From NCBI GenBank assembly GCA_016218465.1, contig JACREA010000129.1, positions 1 through 5,885 of the forward strand: 5,885 nt of DNA, read 5' to 3'. Positions 1 through 5,885 of the stretch are shown here, in pieces. Both the position numbers and the translations under genes were made by a program. Source of the stretch: Nitrosomonadales bacterium (lineage in GTDB: Bacteria; Pseudomonadota; Gammaproteobacteria; Burkholderiales; Gallionellaceae). Under the pieces are notes generated by a model. It saw only the letters and a list, made by a program, of their open reading frames with translations. It was not told the DNA's origin and ran no database searches. Numbering within the stretch: position 1 is the first letter of the stretch; every line of letters begins with the position of its first letter.

Positions 1-1823
1 GGCCGGACCGCGACCGTTTTGTGCTTTCCAACGGCCACGGCTCGATGTTTATTTACGCGTTGCTGCATTTGTCCGGATACGATTTGCCGATCGAGGAACT
101 GAAGCGTTTCCGCCAGATGCATTCCAGGACGCCCGGTCATCCCGAATATGGTTATACACCAGGCATCGAAACGACCGGCGGTCCCCTCGGTCAGGGCATC
201 ACCAATGCGGTGGGCATGGCGATGGCTGAAAAATTGCTGGCGGCTGAATTCAACAAGCCCGGCCACGAAATCGTCAATCACCGAACCTATGTGTTCATGG
301 GCGACGGCTGCATGATGGAGGGGATTTCGCACGAGGCGTGCGCACTGGCCGGTACTTGGGGCTTGGGCAAGCTGACCGCGTTCTGGGACGACAACAATAT
401 CTCGATTGACGGCCATGTGGACGGCTGGTTCACCGACGACACTCCAAAACGCTTTGAGTCCTATGGTTGGCACGTTATCGAAGTGCAGGGGCACAATCCG
501 GAAGCGATAGATGCGGCGATCAATGCCGCCAAGGCGGTCACCGACAAGCCTACACTGATTTGCTGCAAGACCATCATCGGCATGGGTTCGCCTAACAAGG
601 CCGACACTCATGACGTGCATGGCGCAGCGCTGGGTGACGCCGAGGTGGCTGCGACGCGGGAGCATATCGGCTGGAAATATCCGCCGTTCGAAATTCCCAA
701 ACATGTATATGAGGCTTGGGATGCGCGCACCAAAGGCGAAGGCCTGGAAAAGCTGTGGAACAACAAATTTGCCGGATACAAGGCAGCGTATCCCAAGGAA
801 GCTGCCGAATTTGAACGCCGCATCATGGGAAAATTACCTTCAAATTGGAAGGTACACGCTGCCGGGGTAATCGCGGGAATCAGCGAAAAAGCTGAAACTA
901 TCGCTTCCCGCAAGGCTTCGCAAAATGCCATCAGCGCACTGGCTCCTGCGTTGCCAGAATTTCTCGGCGGATCGGCTGACCTGACCGGATCCAATCTGAC
1001 CAACTGGACAGGTTGCAAACACCTTCGCGGCAAGGGAACAGGCAATTACATCAGTTACGGCGTGCGCGAATTCGGCATGTCGCACATCATGAATGGCATG
1101 GCCTTGCACGGCGGTTTCCTGCCGTTCGGCGGCACCTTCCTGATGTTTTCCGAATATGCGCGCAACGCGATTCGCATGTCTGCGCTGATGAAACAGCGCG
1201 TGATATATGTGTTTACCCACGATTCCATCGGCTTGGGCGAAGACGGCCCGACACACCAGCCGGTCGAGCAAACTGCGACCCTGCGCTTGATACCCAACAT
1301 GCAGGTATGGCGCCCTTGCGACACGGTGGAATCGGCCGTGGCCTGGGTGGCAGCCGTGGAACGCAGTGACGGGCCGAGCAGTTTAATTTTCAGCCGCCAG
1401 AACCTCAACTTCCAGAAGCGCGACGCAGCCACTCTCGCCAACATCGCCAAAGGCGGCTATGTACTGGCCGATTCCGCATCGCCCAAGCTGGTACTTATTG
1501 CCACCGGATCGGAAGTGCAACTGGCTATGGATGCCAGGAAGGCGCTGGACGGGCAGGGCATCGCAACCCGCGTAGTGTCGATGCCTTCCACCAATGTGTT
1601 TGACAAGCAGGATCAGGCATACAAGGAAAGCGTCCTGTTGCCTGGCGTGCATAAAGTCGCCATCGAAGCCGGCGTTACTGGCGGTTGGTACAAATATGTG
1701 GGTCTGCGTGGCGCAGTAGTTGGCATGGACAGTTTTGGTGAATCCGCACCTGCGCCGGAGTTGTTCAAACACTTTGGCTTTACTGTCGATAATATTGTTA
1801 AAACGGCGAAAAGCGTGTTGTAA
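1..1823 (+). CDS. tkt: Transketolase, 5'-truncated by the window edge
   Basis: Thiamine-diphosphate (ThDP) enzyme of the cytoplasm that moves two-carbon ketol units between sugar phosphates in the Calvin and non-oxidative pentose phosphate pathways. The frame is open from base 3 and reads PDRDRF before the GTG at 21. That GTG is an internal Val codon, not the start: in E. coli TktA the same segment follows about 60 residues. About 54 N-terminal residues, including the SGHPGAP motif, are therefore missing. Counting Val at 21 as residue 1, visible landmarks are SNGHGS (H6), the ThDP/metal motif GDG at 94-96 with N125, H200 in HDVHG, R297 and S324 for substrate phosphate, catalytic Glu in REFGM (E350), H400, D408 and H412 in HDSIGLGEDGPTHQP, and R459 in SRQNL. 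These match E. coli H66, D155, N185, H261, R358, S385, E411, H461, D469, H473 and R520 by recalled alignment. The C-terminal domain is complete and ends at TAA 1821-1823. It is the first visible gene of the co-directional block. cbbT would be an alternative name in a Calvin-cycle context. Confidence 0.97.
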   Translation, partial: PDRDRFVLSNGHGSMFIYALLHLSGYDLPIEELKRFRQMHSRTPGHPEYGYTPGIETTGGPLGQGITNAVGMAMAEKLLAAEFNKPGHEIVNHRTYVFMGDGCMMEGISHEACALAGTWGLGKLTAFWDDNNISIDGHVDGWFTDDTPKRFESYGWHVIEVQGHNPEAIDAAINAAKAVTDKPTLICCKTIIGMGSPNKADTHDVHGAALGDAEVAATREHIGWKYPPFEIPKHVYEAWDARTKGEGLEKLWNNKFAGYKAAYPKEAAEFERRIMGKLPSNWKVHAAGVIAGISEKAETIASRKASQNAISALAPALPEFLGGSADLTGSNLTNWTGCKHLRGKGTGNYISYGVREFGMSHIMNGMALHGGFLPFGGTFLMFSEYARNAIRMSALMKQRVIYVFTHDSIGLGEDGPTHQPVEQTATLRLIPNMQVWRPCDTVESAVAWVAAVERSDGPSSLIFSRQNLNFQKRDAATLANIAKGGYVLADSASPKLVLIATGSEVQLAMDARKALDGQGIATRVVSMPSTNVFDKQDQAYKESVLLPGVHKVAIEAGVTGGWYKYVGLRGAVVGMDSFGESAPAPELFKHFGFTVDNIVKTAKSVL

Positions 1824-1848
1824 AGCACACAAATTTTAATTACTAAAC

Positions 1849-1853
1849 AGGAG
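1849..1853 (+). promoter_or_regulatory. Ribosome binding site of gap
   Basis: AGGAG lies 6 bp upstream of the ATG at 1860, in a short A-rich 36-bp spacer after the tkt stop. It fixes the gap start. No terminator or convincing promoter is visible in the spacer, which supports read-through from tkt. Confidence 0.85.
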
Positions 1854-1859
1854 AAAAAA

Positions 1860-2858
1860 ATGTCAATTCGTGTCGGTATTAACGGCTTTGGCCGTATAGG
1901 CCGCATGGTGTTCCGTGCAGCTACTAAGGATTTCCCTGAAATAGAGGTGGTAGCCATCAACGACCTGCTGGAACCTGACTACCTTGCCTACATGCTTAAA
2001 TACGATTCCGTGCATGGCCGTTTCAAGGGCGATGTCTCGGTTGACGGCAGCAACCTGATCGTCAGCGGCAAGAAGATACGCCTGACTGCTATCAAGGATC
2101 CTGCCGAGTTGAAGTGGAGCGACGTGGGGGTTGATATCGTAATCGAATGCACAGGCTTTTTCCTGACCAAAGAAACTTGCCAGAAGCACATTGACGCAGG
2201 CGCCAGGAAGGTTGTCCAGTCCGCGCCAAGCAAGGACGACACACCGATGTTTGTATACGGTGTGAACCACGGCAAATATGCCGGCGAAAAAATAATTTCC
2301 GCAGCGTCATGCACAACCAATGCGCTCGCTCCGGTCGCCAAGGTGCTGCACGATAACTGGGGTATCAAGCGCGGCCTGATGACCACAGTGCATGCTGCAA
2401 CAGCAACGCAAAAGACAGTCGATGGTCCGTCCAACAAGGATTGGCGCGGCGGGCGAGGGATACTGGAAAACATTATTCCGTCCTCGACGGGCGCTGCAAA
2501 GGCCGTGGGCAAGGTGATCCCAGAGTTGAACAAGAAGCTCACCGGCATGGCTTTCCGCGTACCGACATCGGATGTGTCTGTAGTCGACCTGACTGTGGAA
2601 TTGAACAAGGAAGCAACCTATGACGACATCTGCAAGGCCATGAAATCCGCCTCCGAAGGATCGATGAAAGGAGTGCTGGGCTTTACCGACGAAAAAGTGG
2701 TTGCCACCGATTTTCGCGGCCACACCTGCCCCTCCATATTCGATGCGGATGCTGGCATAGCTCTGGATGCCACTTTCGTCAAGATCGTTGCATGGTATGA
2801 CAACGAATACGGCTATACCTGCAACATGATGCGTTTGGTGAAGCACGTCGCGAAATAA
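1860..2858 (+). CDS. gap: Type I glyceraldehyde-3-phosphate dehydrogenase
   Basis: Reversible phosphorylating oxidation of glyceraldehyde-3-phosphate to 1,3-bisphosphoglycerate in the cytoplasm, used in glycolysis and, in reverse, in gluconeogenesis and the Calvin cycle. The 332 residues match the family length (E. coli GapA is 331) and resemble GapA throughout. The Rossmann motif NGFGRIGR is at residues 8-14 and N34-D35 end the second beta strand, where the adenosine ribose is bound. The catalytic motif SCTTNA has nucleophile C151, and general base H178 is in TTVHA. The S-loop has GP at 189-190 followed by SNKDWRGGRG, and the C-terminal motif WYDNEYGY is at 312-319. The retained Asp35 and Pro190 are typical of NAD-preferring enzymes, unlike the chloroplast NADP-type form with Ala-Ser at the Leu-Pro positions; this specificity is inferred. 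The start is supported by the Shine-Dalgarno at 1849 and the canonical MSIRVGINGFG N-terminus. The gene lies 36 bp after tkt and 58 bp before pgk, the usual gap-pgk pair. cbbG is a possible synonym. Confidence 0.98.
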   Translation: MSIRVGINGFGRIGRMVFRAATKDFPEIEVVAINDLLEPDYLAYMLKYDSVHGRFKGDVSVDGSNLIVSGKKIRLTAIKDPAELKWSDVGVDIVIECTGFFLTKETCQKHIDAGARKVVQSAPSKDDTPMFVYGVNHGKYAGEKIISAASCTTNALAPVAKVLHDNWGIKRGLMTTVHAATATQKTVDGPSNKDWRGGRGILENIIPSSTGAAKAVGKVIPELNKKLTGMAFRVPTSDVSVVDLTVELNKEATYDDICKAMKSASEGSMKGVLGFTDEKVVATDFRGHTCPSIFDADAGIALDATFVKIVAWYDNEYGYTCNMMRLVKHVAK

Positions 2859-2864
2859 ATTTGC

Positions 2865-2889
2865 AGTGGCACGGGTGCAACGTGCCATT
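2865..2889 (+). promoter_or_regulatory. Intercistronic stem-loop between gap and pgk, possibly a weak attenuator
   Basis: TGGCACG (2867-2873) and CGTGCCA (2881-2887) are perfect 7-bp inverted arms around a 7-nt loop. A G-T wobble and an A-T pair extend the stem to 9 bp (2865-2889). A T6 run lies at 2899-2904, 9 nt after the stem, which is too far for a textbook intrinsic terminator. A competing hairpin can form from TTGCA (2861-2865) and TGCAA (2876-2880), which overlap the main stem and its loop. Possible roles are partial termination, mRNA 3'-end protection of gap, or an RNase processing site. The sequence alone does not separate these. Confidence 0.5.
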
Positions 2890-2906
2890 ACGTCCTTGTT
2901 TTTTGT

Positions 2907-2910
2907 GGAG
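2907..2910 (+). promoter_or_regulatory. Ribosome binding site of pgk
   Basis: GGAG, with a preceding T (TGGAG), lies 6 bp upstream of the ATG at 2917 and supports that start. It sits just downstream of the T6 run of the gap-pgk spacer. Confidence 0.8.
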
Positions 2911-2916
2911 TAATAA

Positions 2917-4113
2917 ATGTCCATTATCAAAATGACCGATCTGGACCTCAAGGGCAAACGTGTCCTGATCCGCTCAGACCTCAATGTGCCTGTCAAAGAC
3001 GGCAAAGTGACATCCGATGCGCGCATTACCGCTTCAATGGCGACAATAAATTTTGCGCTGAAGGCCGGAGCGCGCGTGATGGTCACTTCACATTTGGGTC
3101 GCCCCGAAGAAGGTGTTTATTCTGAGGAAAATTCGCTCAAGCCAGTCGCAAATGTTATCGCCAACAAACTGGGCAAGCCGGTGCGTCTGATCAGGGATTG
3201 GATAGACGGTGGCTTCGAAGTTGCAGAAGGTGAATTGGTATTGCTGGAAAATTGCCGCTTCAACAAAGGCGAAAAAAAGAGCTTGGATGAAACCTCAGAA
3301 AAATATGCCGCGCTGTGCGACGTGTTCGTGATGGACGCATTTGGCACCGCACACCGCGCTGAAGCCTCTACTCACGGCGTGGCGAAGTTTGCGCCTGTGG
3401 CTGCTGCCGGAATTTTGTTGACCGAAGAGTTGGACGCATTGACCAAGGCACTGCTCAGCCCGGCGAGACCGATGGTCGCCATCGTCGGCGGCAGCAAAGT
3501 ATCAACAAAGCTGACCGTGCTGGAAAGCCTGTCGGAAAAAGTAGATCAACTGGTGGTTGGCGGCGGAATTGCCAACACATTCCTCAAGGCCACCGGACAT
3601 CCTGTCGGCAAGTCGCTGTGCGAAGACGATCTGGTACCCACCGCCCAGGTATTGCTGGAAAAAATGTCTGCTCGCGGCGCAAGCATTCCCATTGCCAAGG
3701 ATGTTGTCGTCGGCAAGGAAACCCCTTTTGTGGCGGGCAATGAAAATACCCCTGCTATCTTGAAAGACGCTGGGGAAGTTGCCGAAGACGAAATGATTTT
3801 TGACATTGGTCCGCAGTCCGCACAGGAATTGGCCGACATCATCATGAGGGCTGGCACAGTCGTCTGGAACGGCCCGGTCGGTGTATTTGAGTTCGATCAA
3901 TTCGGCGCGGGGACCAAAGCAATCGCCATGGCGATTGCCGAAACAAAAGCCTTCACGCTGGCGGGCGGCGGCGACACCATAGCCGCAATTCAGAAGTACG
4001 GTATCTATGACAAGGTGTCTTATATTTCAACTGCTGGTGGAGCGTTCCTGGAATTTCTCGAGGGTAAAAAATTGCCTGCGGTAGAAATTCTGGAACAACG
4101 GGCTGGTCAATAG
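2917..4113 (+). CDS. pgk: Phosphoglycerate kinase
   Basis: Reversible phosphate transfer between 1,3-bisphosphoglycerate plus ADP and 3-phosphoglycerate plus ATP in the cytoplasm, the step next to GAPDH in both glycolysis and the Calvin cycle. The 398 residues agree with the bacterial family (about 390-400). The N-terminal domain binds 3-phosphoglycerate: RSDLNVP at 19-25 (R19, D21, N23), TSHLGRP at 57-63 (H59, R62), ENCRFNKGE at 111-119 (R114) and FGTAHRAE at 142-149 (R147). The C-terminal nucleotide domain shows GGSKVSTK at 191-198, NGPVGVFE at 318-325, the Gly-rich GGGDT at 350-354 and STAGGAFLE at 371-379. No catalytic residue is missing. The start is set by the Shine-Dalgarno at 2907 and a normal N-terminus. 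The TAG stop at 4111-4113 is also the first three bases of the palindromic repeat that fills the spacer before pyk. cbbK would be the Calvin-context name. Confidence 0.98.
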   Translation: MSIIKMTDLDLKGKRVLIRSDLNVPVKDGKVTSDARITASMATINFALKAGARVMVTSHLGRPEEGVYSEENSLKPVANVIANKLGKPVRLIRDWIDGGFEVAEGELVLLENCRFNKGEKKSLDETSEKYAALCDVFVMDAFGTAHRAEASTHGVAKFAPVAAAGILLTEELDALTKALLSPARPMVAIVGGSKVSTKLTVLESLSEKVDQLVVGGGIANTFLKATGHPVGKSLCEDDLVPTAQVLLEKMSARGASIPIAKDVVVGKETPFVAGNENTPAILKDAGEVAEDEMIFDIGPQSAQELADIIMRAGTVVWNGPVGVFEFDQFGAGTKAIAMAIAETKAFTLAGGGDTIAAIQKYGIYDKVSYISTAGGAFLEFLEGKKLPAVEILEQRAGQ

Positions 4114-4172
4114 CTGGTGGCTAGTAGCGGGTAGCCAAACCGGTTTTGCTACAAGCTACCAGCTACGAGCTA
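4111..4172. repeat. 62-bp imperfect palindrome between pgk and pyk (element A)
   Basis: The two 31-nt halves (4111-4141 and 4142-4172) pair end to end with 25 Watson-Crick pairs, one G-T and five mismatches, counted by hand. The centre AAACCGGTTT (4137-4146) is itself a perfect palindrome. The left half reads as 7-bp blocks TAGCTGG, TGGCTAG, TAGCGGG, TAGCCAA. The element starts on the TAG stop of pgk. No T-run follows the stem, so it is not a classical terminator. It shares the 8-mer GCTAGTAG and the heptad design with the element after pyk. It is probably a dispersed intergenic repeat (REP- or MITE-like), which would act as a stable mRNA hairpin. The family assignment is inference. Confidence 0.8.
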
Positions 4173-4182
4173 CAAGCAACCA
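4148..4182 (+). repeat. Tandem heptanucleotide array GCTACNA, five units
   Basis: Consecutive 7-bp units are GCTACAA (4148), GCTACCA (4155), GCTACGA (4162), GCTACAA (4169) and a degenerate GCAACCA (4176). The first 25 bases form the outer right arm of the palindrome, while the last units run past it toward the pyk ribosome binding site. The variable position is almost always the sixth base. This regular period distinguishes it from a random hairpin. Confidence 0.8.
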
Positions 4183-4188
4183 ATAATT

Positions 4189-4193
4189 AAGGA
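4189..4193 (+). promoter_or_regulatory. Ribosome binding site of pyk
   Basis: AAGGA lies 4 bp upstream of the ATG at 4198, right after the heptad array and a short AT-rich stretch. It supports the start that gives the MLRRTKIV N-terminus. Confidence 0.75.
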
Positions 4194-4197
4194 ACAC

Positions 4198-5637
4198 ATG
4201 CTGCGTAGAACCAAAATAGTTGCAACGCTTGGACCGGCCTCAAGCGACCAAAAGGTGTTGGAGCAGATGATCCGTGCCGGTATGGATCTGGTGCGCATGA
4301 ATTTCTCCCACGGCACTGCGCAGGATCATGTGACCCGCGCTGAAGCGGTGCGCGCTGCGGCCAAGGCATGCGGTCGCACGGTAGGCATTCTGGCCGACCT
4401 GCAAGGGCCGAAAATTCGCGTGAGAAAATTCAAGAACGACAAGATCGTATTGAACAACGGAGACACCTTCATCCTTGATGCCTCGCTGGAGGGCTTGGGC
4501 AATCAGGAGCGCGTCGGTCTGGATTATAAAGAGCTGCCCAACGATGTCAGTGTGGGCACAGTATTGCTTCTCAACGATGGCATGCTGGAATTTCATGTAA
4601 CTGGAGTTAAAGGCACACAGGTCTTTTGCAAGGTGGTGCGCGGCGGCGTGTTGTCCAACAACAAGGGCATCAACCGCAAAGGCGGCGGGCTGACGGCTCC
4701 CGCGCTGACCGACAAGGATAAGGAAGACATCAAGACCGCCTCATTGATTAAAGCCGATTACCTTGCGGTCTCTTTCCCGCGCAGTGGCGACGATATGCGC
4801 CTGGCGCGCGAACTGATGCACGCGGCAGGCGGCAAAAGCCTGCTGATGGCCAAGATCGAGCGCGCCGAAGCGATACCGGCGTTGGGAGACCTTATTGATG
4901 CGTCGGATGCCATCATGGTGGCGCGCGGCGATTTGAGCGTGGAAGTGGGCGACGCCGCCGTGCCCGGTTTGCAGAAGCGCATGATCACTATGGCGCGAGC
5001 AAAGAATCGCCTGGTGATTACCGCAACCCAAATGATGGAATCGATGATCACCAACCCGATACCTACGCGCGCTGAAGTATCCGATGTTGCGAATGCCGTA
5101 CTGGATGGCACCGATGCTGTCATGTTATCGGCAGAAACGGCAGTGGGCGATTATCCGGTTGAAACCATCGAAGCAATGGCGCGAATTTGCCTCAGCGCGG
5201 AACGCGAGGATCAAGAACGCCCGATTGATCATCGTGACGCCAAGCATAAGTTCACCCGTATCGATCAGTCCATTGCGATGTCCGCTCTTTTCGCCGCCTC
5301 GCATTTCAGGGTGAAGGCCATCGTAGCGTTAACCCAATCCGGCTCGACCCCGTTGTGGATGTCGCGCATTAGCGCCGGTGTGCCGATTTTCGCACTGACA
5401 CCGTTGCGAGACACATTGAGCAAAGTGACTTTGTTCAGCGGCGTGCATCCCATCGAATTTCATTCCAGATCGAGAGGCCACCTGGAAGAATGGCATCAAA
5501 TTGAGGAAACGCTGCTTGGGTTGGGTTTGGTTGAAGAAGGCGACATGGTGGTGATGACGATAGGCGAGGCAGCAGGCAAAGCCGGGCACACTAATACGAT
5601 GAAGATCATGCGCGTCGGCGATCATCATAAGAGTTAA
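4198..5637 (+). CDS. pyk: Pyruvate kinase, PykA-like
   Basis: Transfers phosphate from phosphoenolpyruvate to ADP, giving pyruvate and ATP, the essentially irreversible last step of glycolysis in the cytoplasm. The 479 residues closely follow E. coli PykA (480). The TIM-barrel starts with RRTKIVATLGP at 3-13. Substrate and metal residues are R33, N35 and S37 in RMNFSHG, D67 in DLQGPKIR at 67-74, K219 and E221 in AKIERAEA, D245 in ARGDL, and T277 in ITATQMMESM. The B domain lies roughly at 72-168, with the SNNKGIN motif at 153-159. The barrel ends with PTRAEVSDVANAVLDGTDA and LSAETA at 310-315, and a C-terminal regulatory domain runs from about 350 to 472. The Lys in GPKIR replaces the Glu of K+-dependent enzymes (rabbit muscle Glu117), so K+-independent activity is predicted. 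Allosteric effectors cannot be read with certainty, though PykA-type enzymes commonly respond to sugar monophosphates or AMP. The gene sits between pgk and fba with repeat elements in both spacers, and its composition looks like its neighbours. Confidence 0.97.
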   Translation: MLRRTKIVATLGPASSDQKVLEQMIRAGMDLVRMNFSHGTAQDHVTRAEAVRAAAKACGRTVGILADLQGPKIRVRKFKNDKIVLNNGDTFILDASLEGLGNQERVGLDYKELPNDVSVGTVLLLNDGMLEFHVTGVKGTQVFCKVVRGGVLSNNKGINRKGGGLTAPALTDKDKEDIKTASLIKADYLAVSFPRSGDDMRLARELMHAAGGKSLLMAKIERAEAIPALGDLIDASDAIMVARGDLSVEVGDAAVPGLQKRMITMARAKNRLVITATQMMESMITNPIPTRAEVSDVANAVLDGTDAVMLSAETAVGDYPVETIEAMARICLSAEREDQERPIDHRDAKHKFTRIDQSIAMSALFAASHFRVKAIVALTQSGSTPLWMSRISAGVPIFALTPLRDTLSKVTLFSGVHPIEFHSRSRGHLEEWHQIEETLLGLGLVEEGDMVVMTIGEAAGKAGHTNTMKIMRVGDHHKS

Positions 5638-5640
5638 AGG

Positions 5641-5720
5641 CAGTCGCTAGTAGTTAGTTGGCGTTGTCCGCTACGCGGTGTTTTTTTAACTAACGACTAG
5701 CGGCTAACGTCTAACGACTG
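5641..5720. repeat. Heptad-periodic inverted repeat between pyk and fba (element B)
   Basis: The element begins 3 bp after the pyk stop. Two pairing registers are available. Bases 5642-5659 pair with 5688-5705 (16 Watson-Crick, one G-T, one mismatch). Alternatively 5641-5660 pair with 5701-5720 (15 Watson-Crick, two G-T, three mismatches). The right half shows 7-bp units AACTAAC, GACTAGC, GGCTAAC, GTCTAAC, GACTG starting at 5688, consensus NNCTARC. The left half carries GCTAGTA and GTTAGTT (5646-5659). It shares GCTAGTAG with element A and contains CTAG twice. It is probably another member of the same dispersed repeat family; that is inference. Confidence 0.75.
5668..5687 (+). terminator. Short GC hairpin plus T7 in the loop of element B, possible weak terminator
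   Basis: CCGC (5668-5671) and GCGG (5675-5678) form a 4-bp stem with a 3-nt loop, followed after TG by seven T residues (5681-5687). The order hairpin-then-T-run is right for an intrinsic terminator on the + strand, but the stem is short. It lies wholly inside the loop of the larger inverted repeat. Partial termination before fba is possible; full termination is doubtful because no clear fba promoter follows. Confidence 0.35.
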
Positions 5721-5743
5721 AAGTAATCTATTAATTTAGCTAA

Positions 5744-5748
5744 GAGGA
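5744..5748 (+). promoter_or_regulatory. Ribosome binding site of fba
   Basis: GAGGA lies 7 bp upstream of the ATG at 5756 in an A-rich leader and fixes the start of the aldolase gene. Confidence 0.8.
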
Positions 5749-5755
5749 AAAGAAA

Positions 5756-5885
5756 ATGGCACTCGTATCTCTGCGTCAACTACTCGACCACGCGGCGGAA
5801 AATGGCTACGGCTTGCCCGCATTCAACGTGAACAACCTCGAACAGGTCAAGGCGATCATGGAAGCGGCGGATGAAACCAACAGCC
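5756..5885 (+). CDS. fba: Class II fructose-bisphosphate aldolase, 3'-truncated by the window edge
   Basis: Reversibly condenses dihydroxyacetone phosphate with glyceraldehyde-3-phosphate to fructose-1,6-bisphosphate and, in the Calvin cycle, with erythrose-4-phosphate to sedoheptulose-1,7-bisphosphate. Only 43 codons are visible. They read MALVSLRQLLDHAAENGYG and then LPAFNVNNLEQVKAIMEAAD, the N-terminus typical of the zinc-dependent class II Calvin-subtype aldolases (CbbA/Fba) of proteobacteria. The AFNVNN segment is the conserved first-strand motif. The zinc-binding histidines and the catalytic Asp lie beyond the window, so activity cannot be checked here. The start is supported by the Shine-Dalgarno at 5744. 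Its place after pyk completes a tkt-gap-pgk-pyk-fba block. cbbA is a possible synonym. Confidence 0.93.
   Translation, partial: MALVSLRQLLDHAAENGYGLPAFNVNNLEQVKAIMEAADETNS

Noticed and set aside
21..23. GTG at 21 as the start of transketolase
   Set aside because: The frame is open upstream with the conserved PDRDRF sequence, and no Shine-Dalgarno can be placed. The gene simply runs off the window.
608..1450. Several overlapping minus-strand open frames inside tkt
   Set aside because: They lie fully inside a well-conserved transketolase sequence and carry no recognisable domain.
1761..1793. Possible promoter for gap inside the tkt end, with a GATAAT -10-like box at 1788-1793
   Set aside because: No -35 box at suitable spacing: TTGTTC is 21 bp away and TTGGCT only 8 bp. 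The box also encodes the conserved TVDN segment of transketolase.
2307..3086. Minus-strand open frame of 259 codons across the gap end, the spacer and the pgk start
   Set aside because: It is antisense to conserved catalytic regions of gap and pgk, its protein resembles no family I know, and no ribosome binding site was recognised. It is best explained as a frame shadow.
4111..4172. Element A as a rho-independent terminator of pgk
   Set aside because: The stem is long, but no T-run follows it on the + strand, and the only T4 on that strand is in its loop. A general hairpin or repeat element fits better.
4148..4182. Heptad array as a CRISPR array
   Set aside because: The units are 7 bp and directly adjacent, with no spacers between them and no cas genes nearby.

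Overview
The window carries one co-directional (+ strand) block of central carbon genes in the order transketolase (5'-truncated), glyceraldehyde-3-phosphate dehydrogenase, phosphoglycerate kinase, pyruvate kinase and class II fructose-bisphosphate aldolase (3'-truncated). Gene order, the E. coli-like protein sequences and the moderate G+C content suggest a betaproteobacterium. An autotrophic or formerly autotrophic Nitrosomonadales/Gallionellaceae-type lineage, in which these genes serve both the Calvin-Benson-Bassham cycle and glycolysis/gluconeogenesis, is the best guess. No RubisCO or phosphoribulokinase gene is in view, so autotrophy is inferred, not shown.

Layout: tkt (1-1823) is followed after 36 bp by gap (1860-2858). 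A 58-bp spacer with a stem-loop leads to pgk (2917-4113). An 84-bp spacer, mostly a long imperfect palindrome made of 7-bp units, leads to pyk (4198-5637). A 118-bp spacer with a second heptad-periodic inverted repeat and a T7 tract leads to fba (5756 onward). Each of the four visible starts has a Shine-Dalgarno sequence 4-7 bp upstream. No convincing promoter was found, so the genes are probably co-transcribed from a promoter upstream of the window.

Together the enzymes cover the lower trunk of carbon metabolism. Aldolase and transketolase handle sugar-phosphate rearrangement. GAPDH and PGK interconvert glyceraldehyde-3-phosphate and 3-phosphoglycerate. Pyruvate kinase drains phosphoenolpyruvate to pyruvate. 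All complete proteins have the key catalytic residues and normal family lengths.

The coding content is ordinary housekeeping. The unusual material is in the spacers: two related but non-identical palindromic elements with 7-bp internal periodicity, each placed at or just after a stop codon. They look like copies of a dispersed intergenic repeat family. I see no defence system, CRISPR array, tRNA, rRNA or insertion sequence.
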